Of a DNA stretch of 64,000 nt, positions 19,984-29,984 are shown one piece after another. This DNA comes from Mayamaea pseudoterrestris. Its lineage: Eukaryota; Bacillariophyta; Bacillariophyceae; Sellaphorales; Sellaphoraceae. The notes under the pieces are model-generated. The model worked only from the letters and a program-made list of their open reading frames with translations, made no database searches and was not told the DNA's origin. Location: assembly GCA_027923505.1 (NCBI GenBank), contig BROI01000020.1:609253-673252 (forward strand), given 5' to 3'. Numbering within the stretch: position 1 is the first letter of the stretch; each line of letters opens with the position of its first letter. Made by a program: the position numbers and the translations under genes.

Positions 19984-22953
19984 CTAAAAGTCCAAAGGCT
20001 CTTGATAACGCCTCGACGACTGTAACGGAGTCTCGTTTCCGTCTGCATCGATCTCATCAAGCTCCTCGTCCCAATCACCGGGCTCGTCGTGGACAGTAAT
20101 CCATCGTAGACAATTCTGCTTCGTCCCATGTATCGCCATTGTAAACTCGTCTTTAGCGTCCTCCTCCGAGCTCGTTGATCGAACTGACCTATCGTCGTCA
20201 TCGTCGCTTAGCCGCTTCACAGGAGAGACAACATACGAAGCCTTGTCTTGAAACGTGTCCTGGTCCGTCACGCCGTACAAACCTAGCGCGCGGCCACGAG
20301 CCAGTCGTCGCTGCAACGACTTTGGCAGGCTACGTGGGTCGGTATCGACAAACACAAACAATGGATGTTTGGACATGCGACATTGCTCCAAGTGCTCACG
20401 CAACCACGCCATTTGAGGTGAATCTCTGCCGAATGCTTCCTCGCTAGATGTTAACGCAATGCACTGAATGCCCAAGATCCAAAACGAAAAGAACGCAGAC
20501 CCGTCATGACATACTACTGGAATCGTTTCGCTAATCCGGGACAAGAGCTTGCGACACTTTTCATCAAGGTAGCCAGCGGCAACGCAAAGCTTGGGTCGCT
20601 TTCGGTTCACTGCAGAAATAGACTTCTTGAGCAGTTTGATCCACTCCTTTCGCTGCTCTTCCAAGCATGATTCGTTCAATTGTCTTACGAACAATGGATT
20701 CGTCATGTGCACAATACGAGTCGCTCCCAAATCGACGGGCTTACCGTGTGGATCATTTACGGTTGCTCGCGGCGCCTTGCCTTGATCATCCGTCATTTGC
20801 GTCAAACCGACAAAGTCGCGCGAAATAGGACGAACTCTGTCAAGCCGACACAGATATTGATCTTCAAAAAACCGGGCATACAATCTAGGCTCTCGTAACA
20901 GTTTCATGCGCTCCAGTATGTGCATCACTGCAGCTCGATCGTCAGGGTTGAGTCGCATCATGTCGTGACTAGAGCCATCGCCGGGTGGATGCTCGTCGCA
21001 TACCTCCAAACTGAGAGAATCCTCATGCGCCAGCTCGGCAACGGCGCGAATGCACAAGTCGCGAAGAGATGGTACTGGCGTTACATGCAAGGCTCGAGGA
21101 AGCTCCTTGCGGACCGACTTGAAGTATGGATGATTACGAATCTCGTCGTAGCCGCCTGGTTTGGCTTGCATACTTCGCTTGCCGTCGCTTGATACACAAA
21201 GACTGAAAGCATCGGCTCCGATTCGTTTGGTAGGATCAAGCTGCAGTAGCTTTTGAATCAAGTCCCAAGCATTGTCATCGACAATTCCTGGCGCTCGTAC
21301 CAAGTTGCACCGCTTAATTTTCAAAAACGCCAGATATGGTGATGGACACCAAAAGGGAGTGCGGCCCGCCTGCAAAATATACAAGACACATCCAAGCGCC
21401 CACAAGTCACTCGTGTGCAGTGCTCCAACCTCATCAGCGCCACTCTTTTGCTCGTCACCCTTGCCTTCGACTGACTCTGGACTCATAAAGTCCGGCGTTC
21501 CAACAAACTCGGGTCCATTCAAGTCGGTTTCAATCAAGTCCTTGGCCGTTCCAAAATCAAGGAGGACAATGTGACCGTGCCGATTCAGCATGACTGTGCG
21601 AAACAAGGAGAAAGCAATGTGTGAGTACAACATTGGCTGCACTGTCGCTCTCGCATTATATAACGTGAGAAAACAAATAGCGCCACTATCAATATACTCA
21701 CTATTCTCCGGCTTGATATCTCGGTGCACAATGCCGCGCGAGTGAATAAACTCCAGCGCCGCCACGAGCTCGTACATCCATATTTTGGTTTGCGACGGAT
21801 GCGCGCCCACCATGAACCGCGTAATGGTCGGTTGCTGCGCATGCTGCTGCTCGTCATTCTTGGCGTTCCATGCGGCAATGCGAAGCTCGCTCCACAAGTC
21901 GCCCCATTGATGGTGCAGCTCCATGAGGTAGTAGAGGCTATTGTAGTCTTGAAAGGTGGCGTACATTTGAATGACAAAGCGACGCCCCGCGTCAAACTGA
22001 TTGTTTTCATCGCCATGATTGATAGTCAATCGCTCCATGAGTACTCTTCGCTCCATTTGAATCTCGTTCCAAACGTTTGGGTGCTGTCGCTTGGCCAGGT
22101 CGGCCGCCTGCTGCTTGGAAATTTGCTTGAGGGCAAACTGTTTGCCCGTCGTCTTGTGCGTCACCAAGTACACTTCGGTAAAGTTGCCGCTTCCGAGTGA
22201 CACGTTGGGGTCTTTGATAAAGTCCTTGATGGAGAGCGACGCGTAATTGACAGTTCTCGAATTATTGTCAGCAGCTGGTCTCGCCACCAAGGCAGCCTCC
22301 AAGCAATGGTTCCAGAGCGACTCGAAGGCCTTGCGCTGGCCGTCAACGGAAGAAGGAGCAGCAGCAGTAGTCGCTTCCAAAGTAGTATCTGCTACCGTAG
22401 CATCACCTTGACGTTCAGTTACTGCATTCGCATCACTTGCTGCTGCTGCATCCGCAACAGAATCCATTTGCTCCATAGCGGATTGAATCACTTGTTTGGC
22501 CACTTCGTAATCATGGAGCGCCAAAAGCGCACTCACCAAGCGAAAGGACGCCTTGAGATTGTGCGGATCCAAATGTAGCGCCCGCTGCGCGTTACTCTTG
22601 GCCTCGTCGTATTCCTGCATTTTGGCGTGGCAGGCGGATCGGTTGCAGTAATTGACAATGAGGAGTGACTGAATTTGCGACTGCTGCGATGGATGCGCTG
22701 AATGTTCCGTCTGCTGCTGCTGCGCGCTGCCGTTTGGCATTGTCTCCTCACTGTCATGCTCGACAGTGTTATTCGTTTCATTCAGTAACGCTTGCTCCAA
22801 TGAATGAATCGCCAGCGAGTACAGTTGCACCGCCGTTTCGTAGCGTTGCAGTCGAAACTGATGGTTTCCCTGCTGCCGCCACTCGTCCACTTGCTCGAGA
22901 AGCGAAAGAGAGTTTTCATTGTCGTTTGATGTAAGCGTCTCCGCGTCGTTCAT
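19984..22953 (-). CDS. TPR - PDK1-like protein kinase - degenerate CPPED1-type phosphoesterase fusion
   Basis: Spliced complement(19984..21593, 21702..22953) gives 953 residues; an upstream in-frame ATG at 23118 is less likely. TPR helices occupy about residues 22-160. The Ser/Thr kinase domain runs from about 245 to 575: glycine loop LGSGNFTEV (253-261), Lys276 in FALK, HRDIKPEN at 410-417, DFG at 430-432, GTPDFMSPE at 449-457. The DFGTAKDL and FVGTPDFMSPE pattern and small-lobe style resemble PDK1 of the AGC group. Residues from about 675 onward align by pattern with the metallophosphoesterase CPPED1 (VGLTQMTDDQGK; RPKLCVAAG; FFSFWILGIQCIAL; MAWLREHL), but the usual metal ligands (GD, GNHD, GHxH) are missing. 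PDK1 normally carries a PH domain here. The 108-bp intron has no stop and is a multiple of 3. Inferred role: a signalling kinase with a TPR docking part and a non-catalytic phosphoesterase-derived regulatory domain. Confidence 0.9.
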   Translation of the reverse strand: MNDAETLTSNDNENSLSLLEQVDEWRQQGNHQFRLQRYETAVQLYSLAIHSLEQALLNETNNTVEHDSEETMPNGSAQQQQTEHSAHPSQQSQIQSLLIVNYCNRSACHAKMQEYDEAKSNAQRALHLDPHNLKASFRLVSALLALHDYEVAKQVIQSAMEQMDSVADAAAASDANAVTERQGDATVADTTLEATTAAAPSSVDGQRKAFESLWNHCLEAALVARPAADNNSRTVNYASLSIKDFIKDPNVSLGSGNFTEVYLVTHKTTGKQFALKQISKQQAADLAKRQHPNVWNEIQMERRVLMERLTINHGDENNQFDAGRRFVIQMYATFQDYNSLYYLMELHHQWGDLWSELRIAAWNAKNDEQQHAQQPTITRFMVGAHPSQTKIWMYELVAALEFIHSRGIVHRDIKPENSEYIDSGAICFLTLYNARATVQPMLYSHIAFSLFRTVMLNRHGHIVLLDFGTAKDLIETDLNGPEFVGTPDFMSPESVEGKGDEQKSGADEVGALHTSDLWALGCVLYILQAGRTPFWCPSPYLAFLKIKRCNLVRAPGIVDDNAWDLIQKLLQLDPTKRIGADAFSLCVSSDGKRSMQAKPGGYDEIRNHPYFKSVRKELPRALHVTPVPSLRDLCIRAVAELAHEDSLSLEVCDEHPPGDGSSHDMMRLNPDDRAAVMHILERMKLLREPRLYARFFEDQYLCRLDRVRPISRDFVGLTQMTDDQGKAPRATVNDPHGKPVDLGATRIVHMTNPLFVRQLNESCLEEQRKEWIKLLKKSISAVNRKRPKLCVAAGYLDEKCRKLLSRISETIPVVCHDGSAFFSFWILGIQCIALTSSEEAFGRDSPQMAWLREHLEQCRMSKHPLFVFVDTDPRSLPKSLQRRLARGRALGLYGVTDQDTFQDKASYVVSPVKRLSDDDDDRSVRSTSSEEDAKDEFTMAIHGTKQNCLRWITVHDEPGDWDEELDEIDADGNETPLQSSRRYQEPLDF

Positions 22954-23239
22954 GTTATTGTTACGTCGCGCACGAGTTAGCTTGTATCTTACAGTTGATC
23001 CCGAAAGGAAAGGGTGCCGAGATGCTTGCTTTTGCGTGGTGATTGTCCTGCTTGCAAAATGTCGCATGAGAACCGATACGACTGATTTTGCGTCAGAAAT
23101 GACTCCTCTTGCAGTCATTTCAGCTTCTTTTCACGACGTGAATCACATCCACAAAAGCTTGCTCGTCGCCATGATAAGTTGTTGATCCCACGAAGCCTGC
23201 ACAAGCCGAGAGAGAGCTAGCATAATACATATATAAATC

Positions 23240-24958
23240 ATGGCATTAACGGAACGAAGGAGCAGCGTCGTTCGATCCATTGACGAGGACGACGGAATCA
23301 TTTTGCTCGACGACTCGTTCATTCGTAACGATTTCAGCAGTAGAAGTTGGAACGATGAGCCAGCGGGAGAGTTTATCAATTTAAAGCAAAGTAGTCAGAA
23401 GAGACGGAAACAAGTGATTAAAAGCAGCAAGTCGAGCAGCAGCGACGGGGCGACTTGTCGAGACGGCATGATCATTTGGTCCATTGTTTTCATATTAGCT
23501 GGATTCGTCGTTGGAATTCTAATGGAGCGGCGCAATCCAAACATTTTGATCAAAACCATGGTCAAGGATACTACGAGTCAAGTAACTGGAGGAGGCATGA
23601 CGAGTGAAAGCAGTAATGGCGTTCCGCGTAAGTATTATGTTGAAGCGAGAGAAACAGAATTTGTGTTTCACTATTGAAACATGCTTGGATCTCCTGCTTA
23701 TCATTCATTATGCGATTCAATTGTCGCAGAAATTATTGCGACCGATGCACCGTATCCGGCTCCTATTGCGCCTCCTCCTGCTCCCGTTACTGTTGCTTTG
23801 CCGGCTCTTGAACCGGCAGTCGTTGCACCTCCAGTTTCGCAACCAGCTATCGAGACTGATACAGCAACAATAGCATTATCCGCCTCGACGCGCTGGCCGC
23901 AGCGCGACTCTCGCATTCGCGACGCCATGACGCAAGGAACCCGCATTGCGTCCAACCAACATGAAGCCTTTGCAGCTGGTCCAAACGATCCCTACTACAC
24001 GTTTAACAACGTGCGATACGAGGCTCCGCCACCGAAACTTGCGACTGTTGTCACGGCAATGTACGACTTGGCGAGCAACAGCAAGCACACGCGACAAGAG
24101 TATGAAACGTGGCTTGACCTGCTGCTCGTGTGCACCAGTCCCATGGTCATTTTCGTGGACGAGCAATACTTGGAATACGTGAAGGAGCGTCGCCAACACG
24201 CGCCGACTCTAGTGGCATTACTTTCGTTTGACGCCATCACCATGGCGAGTACATTCTCCGACGATTTTTGGAAGAACGAGGTGCTGCCGCTTGACGGTGA
24301 TCCAGCCACGGCGTTGATTGACGTTTACAAGATTCGCAACGAGCAAATGGTGCGTGCGTCGGGAGCTAAAGTAGTTGTTTAGGTCGATGAATGCAGGAGG
24401 AGGCGACTCACATACTTCTTCACTTGCGCACAGATTTTCATGCACGAGGTGGCGCTTTACAATCCATTTGAAACGGAACTATTCTTCTGGTGCGACGCTT
24501 CCTACTTCCGCCACAATCACTGGCATTCACGAAACATTCCGGTGATTCGCAACAACATTACGGCGCACAACGTTCCATTACATCAAGGACTCTTTCTCAA
24601 GCCGTATCCCGAGCACAATCAACTTGGCGGAGGCCTCTGGGGTGCGCACGGCAAGGCCATGCCTGACTTGTACGAAGCTTACTTTGAAACGTTTTGGTAC
24701 ATGGCAAAGCACAAGCTACCATTCATTGGCAACGACGACAAAATCATGACGTTCATGTGCCAGAGCTTTCCAGATCTTTGCAAAGTAGTTGTTGGTAATG
24801 GCGACTTGAGGCTGTTTGGACATAACTTTTTGCGGTCTGTCACACTTCCCTTTGACCCTGCACCAGTGTCGCTGCAAGTGGAGGGTCAAGCGCTCGTGGA
24901 ACTGCCAGTCGATTTTCCGACGTTGACGAATGTCATTACGTCGAGCGAGGCAGTGTGA
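23240..24958 (+). CDS. Type II membrane HtrL/YibB-like protein (putative glycosyltransferase)
   Basis: Exons 23240..23627, 23730..24370 and 24434..24958 give 517 residues with matching phases. A cytosolic N-terminus of about 75 residues is followed by one signal-anchor helix (MIIWSIVFILAGFVVGIL, about residues 77-94) and a Pro/Ala-rich stem, typical of Golgi enzymes. The lumenal domain matches the HtrL/YibB pattern: VVTAMYDLASNSKHTRQEYE, CTSPMVIFVDEQYLEYVKERR, NPFETELFFWCDASYFR, then GGGLWGAHGKAMPDLYEAYF and IGNDDKIMTFMCQSFPDL. Family members are found in bacterial LPS loci and in algal and animal genomes; a sugar-transfer role is likely, but donor and acceptor are unknown. The FWCDASYFR site takes the place of the usual WIDFG-like acid motif. 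Confidence 0.82.
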
Positions 24959-25805
24959 TAGCCTTTTCATCCGTTCGAATAAATTCTGTGATTGACGCCG
25001 CCGGCGGAGCGGCTTCTCCCGAGTTCCGCCGCGATTGGCAAAACTACTGCTAATGCTGCCGATGAAAGTAACCTCCATTCGGTACTATGACGATACCGTG
25101 ACCCGGTTAACCTATTTTTAAGACGCTCATTGCTTTTTAGTAAGAATCGACAGCTTTTTTCTGCCTCACGTGACAGCATAGCAAAGGATACCTACCGACA
25201 TGGTCCCTGAGCTGCTGGTGGCTGGTAATTAATATTCAGGCATACTTTCTCAACGTGCCGTCGTCTCCAAATAGCAGGAAGTCAATGCAGCTCGTTAGGT
25301 ATAACGAATGAAGCTTCTACATGTACATCAAGTCGCAAGGAGCTAGTTCAGGTTCAGTAGTTGTTGGCACGTTTGGTGGAAGAAGCCTCATCGGAACTTA
25401 CGAGCTCCTTTCGAGTTCCGAGGAAGGGTCATTAAAGGTCATTTCGACATGATTATGACTATCTGGCGCAATAGATCCATCGAAGAACAGCAACAAAGGA
25501 ATGCTCAAGTCACAATTGATGAAAATGACTCACTTGTAGACGCTTGAATGAAGCGCAGGAAGCCGTCGCAACTCAACTTCTACCATCAGTTACTGCATCG
25601 AACAAACCCTTGTTCGCCGGAGACCATGTTTGGTTGCAGCTGTGGCGTATGGAATTGGCATTGCAGGTTCTCTGAGACGGGGAGCGTCTGATTTTAAAAG
25701 TTTGGCAAAGATCGCATGTCGCATGTTTGGCATGCTCACTTTTTGTCATCTAACACTTTGTCTCATTATTTTACAACGCTTCTACTCCAAATTTGCACAA
25801 ACAAC
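24959..25805. other. 850-bp intergenic region
   Basis: No gene that I can support; a hydrophobic frame at 25630-25866 overlaps the globin first exon and is rejected. It holds GAAAATGACTCAC at 25521-25533 and TCATTTCGACATGATTATGAC near 25440-25460, the same motif class seen before the sulfatases. Confidence 0.4.
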
Positions 25806-26436
25806 ATGCTCTGCAATCTCAGCTGTAAGTGATAGCACCGTGACAGACATTGCGCTTGGCCGATGACAATGAACGAGTGGCTCGTCTATCTTCTGACCAG
25901 CAATTTATTGCAGTAAACTCGCCGCAAATCTCACTAATACTTCTTCCTCAATCATTACAGACAATACTATTACGCAAGTCATGGACTCGTGGGAGGAGCT
26001 CCGCAAGATAAAGCGATACGAGGAGGTGGCTGGAAGTAAGCTCTTTCAAACCTTTTTCGTCCGCTGCCCCCAAGCCAAAGTTTTGTTCGGATTAGCGTAC
26101 GATGCCGACATGACTAGCGAAGATGTCTTGAATAGCAAGCCATTCTTGATGCATGCGTCGTATCTTATTGAAATGTTTGATACGGCGCTCAACATGCTTG
26201 GGCCCGACATGGACCTGCCATCAGCCGTTATGGCGGATCTTGGTGCTAAGCATGTTCGCTATGGCGTTAAGAGCCATATGTTTGAAGTCATGGGTTCATG
26301 TCTAGTGCTGATGCTGATTGATATCTTGGGCGTCAAAGTCATGACTCCAAAAGTCCAGCAGGCTTGGAAGGAGACGTATGGCGCTCTCTCGGGCGACATG
26401 ATTAGCGCGCAAAAGGCGCTCAGTGCGAGCAACTAG
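25806..26436 (+). CDS. Single-domain globin, two exons
   Basis: Exon 1 is only 19 nt (25806..25824, MLCNLS plus one base). A GTAAGT...TTACAG intron (25825..25960) joins it in phase to 25961..26436, giving 164 residues. The joined start MLCNLSYNTITQVMDSWEEL supplies a globin A helix that the ATG at 25981 alone would truncate. Globin features are the Trp in DSWEEL, the LFQTFFVRCPQAKVLFG B/C-helix stretch, a distal-side MHASYLIEMFD helix, and the proximal His in GAKHVRYGVKSHMFEVMG. It resembles neuroglobin/cytoglobin-like or nerve-globin-type single-domain globins of algae. A role in oxygen or NO binding is inferred. No targeting signal is visible. Confidence 0.85.
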
Positions 26437-26825
26437 CAGCGTCTTTAATAAACCTTTTATTAGCAGCCACTTTAATATTGAACTTGTTGTTGTTAACCGT
26501 ATAGAATCGCGCGACTAGGTAGTGCGCGATACCAGCAGGTTATGGGCCTTATGCAGTGCTTTAGGTTTTCCCGGCGCTTCAGCGGACACGCTCCAACCCA
26601 CCAAAATAATGGTCTCTTGTAAGTGCTCCGTTAAAGATCCCGTGAAGCATTTTCCGGCAACTCCGACTTTTACGTCGGGAATGTTCCGCGATATTTAGCA
26701 CCTTTCCGCCGCTCGCAAATATTTCCAATGCGCTCGGCGGCGTCAAAATCTCAGCATTACGAGTGTAGCACCGCCATAGCTTACTCGACTCCCTCTTTCG
26801 TCTTTTTTTATAACTGTGCATTACC
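26437..26825. other. Intergenic, 3' of the globin
   Basis: AATAAACC near 26447 could serve the globin poly(A) site. No gene seen on the plus strand; a minus-strand frame running into the next gene is its antisense shadow. Confidence 0.4.
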
Positions 26826-28607
26826 ATGACGACACATCGAGACTCTTCTGCGATTGATTTGCGTGAAGCAAACCCGTTTGAAGCGCAGTGGCTGGCTCTG
26901 GGACCCCAGGAAGCAAATCTTGCCAAGCTGTTCAAGATAGTTCTTGGTTTCAGAGTTAGTGCTGGCCGACATTGGCAGCATCCTCTCATAACTGACGCAA
27001 ACATATCTACCGCCTTAACTGATGTGCAAGCTGTTTTGGAGTTCATGGCCAAGCATGGCATACCCAACGAAGACAAGATTAATAAGGTCGATAAGGAGTT
27101 AATAACCTGGTATGTGCGCTCCTGCCACATGGACCAGGCCGCATTCAAAGCAGCAAGTAACTCCAAACTTGAGCATGAACGACAACTTGCAACGCGTATC
27201 GCTACGGATGATTGGGTCAAAGGCATTCTCACACAGCAAAAGGTTCTCTTTATGACTGATTGCTGTCTTTTGGCAGGTGCAGACGGCCTGCCCAACCTAT
27301 TGGAAGGAGTGCATTATGCAAAAAACCTCGAACAGCTGCGCGCAATGATTCGAAACACGGGCTGCTGGAATGTCCCCGGCAGGGGTGATCGCTGCGCGAG
27401 GCTTGATCGTATGCAAAGACTTGCGCTGCAAGCTTGGGCCGCTACATGCCCGGCTCCATTGAATTCCTTCCACTCAGCAGCAGTGAGATTGGACCAACAT
27501 CCATCTTTGTCAACTGCCTGTCCGGAAGCCCTTTATCTCCAAACGATCGAAAGCACATTGAACGCCTCGGTGGCGAGCATGCCCAAGTAAGTCTAGCGTA
27601 TCTTTGTTAAAATGACGTTTTTGGATCATGATCTAATTGTTTAACTATTTTCTTGCAGAGAAACAACAAGCATGGATGGCACGGGATTGTTAGCCCACGA
27701 AGGCGCGTCGGCCAAGCGCCACAAGAGAAATGAAAAGCCCGCCGCACTCGACGAGCAGCATTTAAAGGTCAAGCTGGACGATGGTCACCACGAAGAAGCT
27801 GCATTCGAGGAGCAAGACTGCAACATTGACCACGACAACGATTTCGAGCAACTCCACATGGAACAGAGCGCTTCGAACAGTGGAGGTGCAGTCAACAGCA
27901 CGGAATGGGAGGTAGGTCAAGAGTGTGCATCAGACGAGAATGAATATCCCGAGCTCCAAAAGCTCCATACTTATCAGGACGAAGACATCTTCATCGTCAA
28001 GCTGCTTGGAAATGAATTTTGGTGCAACGATGCGTCAATTATTAAACATACCTTGGGCGTACTGCTTGCTCTCCAGCAACGTTCCATACAAAGCGCTCTC
28101 ACCTTTGCGCATTGGAATGGATATGCACTGTTGAGAGGGTTGATGAAAAAGTGGGACAAGTTCGAGTTTGTGCAGCTGGCTGCCTTGACGCTTCTCGGCC
28201 ACACGGCGGGAAACGATGATCAAATCGCTGAACGTCTTCTCGCTGAGCAAGGCTTGTTCGAGTCGGTATTTTCGGCACTCCAGCAACACGACAATAAGTA
28301 CATGGCCGAGGCGGTTTTTTGCGCGGCTGCTGCCATGGCAATTGGGAACGGAAATGTAAAACACATCGTAGAGGAACATGAAGGAATAGAGAAGGCTGTC
28401 GCTACGATGGAGGAATACCCGAATTGTGAGCCCGTACAGTCAGCTTGCATCACCTTCCTTCACGCTATCAGTGAAGACGGACAGTTTCACCAACGGTTTC
28501 GCAAATGCAAAGGAGGCAATATGCTACTGAGAGCCATTGACCGCTTCTCTGGAAATGACGCTCTGCGCAATGAGGCCTTGGCAGTCATTGCCCCTCTCCT
28601 TTTGTAA
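26826..28607 (+). CDS. ARM/HEAT-like repeat protein, two exons
   Basis: Exons 26826..27586 and 27659..28607 join in phase (GTAAGT...TTGCAG) to give 569 residues. The N-terminal 250 residues are helical with no recognised family (WYVRSCHMDQAAF; TDCCLLAGADGLPNLLEGVHY). A Lys-rich patch (KRHKRNEKP) may be a nuclear signal. An acidic linker of about 70 residues follows. The C-terminal 190 residues show armadillo-like helical repeats: ALLRGLMKKWDKFEFVQLAA, LLGHTAGNDDQIAERLL, VFCAAAAMAIGNGNVKHIV, VQSACITFLHAISED, LRNEALAVIAPLLL. It is probably a protein-protein interaction scaffold; partners unknown. Confidence 0.82.
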
Positions 28608-28918
28608 CGGTACTGTTCTTCCCGAATTTCTTGCCTGAGACGGAAAGTTATTAAGCTGTTGCTGTTATTGCAAGTATACATAAAGTAGCCTTTAAGTTTA
28701 TCATGAGTAATAGTTCATCGTAAAGCTTATTGGTTCAATATTTGCTCGCCACCTTTCAGACGAGTTTGGAAGCAAGTCGTCTCGCCCCATTCATGCCTCC
28801 GCCGCCACCATTTACACGCAACCAAGCCTTGATTCTTCGTCGCTTTCGTCCCTTCGTTACCTGTGCTTGGTCGGCAGTCGCGCTTTCCTTTCTTCGTCGC
28901 TTTCCTTTCTTCGTGACG
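28608..28918. other. Convergent intergenic region
   Basis: 311 bp between the stop of the ARM-like gene and the stop of the fibrillin gene. A GCTTGGTCGGCAGTCG direct repeat (28866 and 28924), with TTTCCTTTCTTCGT repeated between, overlaps the fibrillin 3' end. No gene. Confidence 0.45.
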
Positions 28919-29731
28919 CTATTGCTTGGTCGGCAGTCGAACGTATACATTGTACGACGCTCCACCACTCGCCGCACCAGCATTTTCAATCCAAATGGAT
29001 TCGTCCATATACGCCGTCGCCATCACATTGCTTCGTCCCTGGAGCAGTCCAAACATACCAATGGGAAACTGCTTGATAATCTTAAAGGCGTCGAAGGACA
29101 CCGACTGGTAAATCATGGTGAGTTCGTTGACGTCATTCGTTTCGTAGCTGCACTTGGCCGCAATCTGCTCCAAGCCCGCCGCCGCGCCCGCAAAGACGAG
29201 CGAGTATGTGAGTGTGTCGGCCGATGTGACATCGATGCGAATCGTGGCTCCCTTTGGTAGTGCAGCAGCAGAGTCACTTGTCTGTTGACCATTGTCAACG
29301 CTGGCGCACAGCACCCACGACGAACCAATCAAGTCGGGTGAAACATTCATTGTTGCCGCTCGACTGTTTGCCAACGTTTCCGCATACTGAAACACTTGTG
29401 TTCGCTTGGCTGGTGCCAGTGCCGATGGTAGCAGTGGCGCGTTTGACAGGACGGATTCGGGAACGAGCTGCGCGCGAAGCTCCTGCAAGGCGAATTCCTC
29501 GGCGCGGGATAATGAATTAGATGCTGATGTATCTGTAGTTGTAGATAGTCCATTGGATGAACCTGCATGTAGTATGGTAGTCTGATGGAGTCTCTTGCTG
29601 GAATGACTCGAGTCTGGTTTTGGTGTTGATTGCTGACGCGACGAAACTCTGGGAGCTACAAACGCGTCTGAAAGACTCGCCGCGAGCAGCCAAACAGCGA
29701 GACTGGTTCGTTGACTTATAGTTGAATGCAT
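28919..29731 (-). CDS. Plastid lipid-associated protein / fibrillin (PAP)
   Basis: 270 residues from the ATG at 29731; the frame continues upstream to 29857, but only this start gives a proper leader. MHSTISQRTSLAVWLLAASL is a signal peptide followed by SDAFVAPR, a match to the ASAFAP-type cleavage motif with Phe that directs proteins into four-membrane plastids. After a Ser/Thr-rich transit region the PAP/fibrillin fold follows: LIGSSWVLCASVDNG (first strand and binding-cup motif), TYSLVFAGAAAGLEQIA, ELTMIYQSVSFDAF, and a final SNVMATAYMDESIWIE ending in a lipocalin-like strand (NVYVRLPTKQ). Fibrillins bind hydrophobic molecules at thylakoids or plastoglobules and respond to light stress. 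It shares a 253-bp divergent promoter with the desulfurase gene. Confidence 0.85.
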   Translation of the reverse strand: MHSTISQRTSLAVWLLAASLSDAFVAPRVSSRQQSTPKPDSSHSSKRLHQTTILHAGSSNGLSTTTDTSASNSLSRAEEFALQELRAQLVPESVLSNAPLLPSALAPAKRTQVFQYAETLANSRAATMNVSPDLIGSSWVLCASVDNGQQTSDSAAALPKGATIRIDVTSADTLTYSLVFAGAAAGLEQIAAKCSYETNDVNELTMIYQSVSFDAFKIIKQFPIGMFGLLQGRSNVMATAYMDESIWIENAGAASGGASYNVYVRLPTKQ

Positions 29732-29984
29732 AATGATTGATTTGTAAAACTTGTGACTGGATGTATACAGTAAGTAGTGAGTTGTGGAGGTGCATGACGA
29801 GCGACAGCAGCTCATGGTTGATGGAATCGAAACGTGACGGATGACTCGATCCGACACGACTGAGTCGTTCTTTTCATAACTACGTCATAACCGCTCCGAC
29901 AAAGCGTGACTGCGACCTCGACTCGTGTCTTGGCGCAACGCCTCCCTCCATTTCGTTTCCCTTGAAGCTTTCACATTGATCGTC
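29732..29984. promoter_or_regulatory. Putative bidirectional promoter, fibrillin / cysteine desulfurase
   Basis: Only 253 bp separate two divergent ATGs. The stretch contains TACGTCAT at 29881-29888 (a CRE-type half site) and GACTGAGTC near 29859-29867 (AP-1-like palindrome). Function is inferred from position only. Confidence 0.45.

Noticed and set aside
25630-25866. 78-residue hydrophobic plus-strand frame
   Set aside because: It reads in another frame through the globin micro-exon and its donor site. No other support.
26579-27295. 238-residue minus-strand frame
   Set aside because: Antisense to the first exon of the ARM-like gene, which splices in phase. Composition (Ser/Arg/Cys-rich) is typical of a shadow.
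28730-29260. 176-residue plus-strand frame
   Set aside because: Overlaps the fibrillin gene on the other strand and has no coding-like features.
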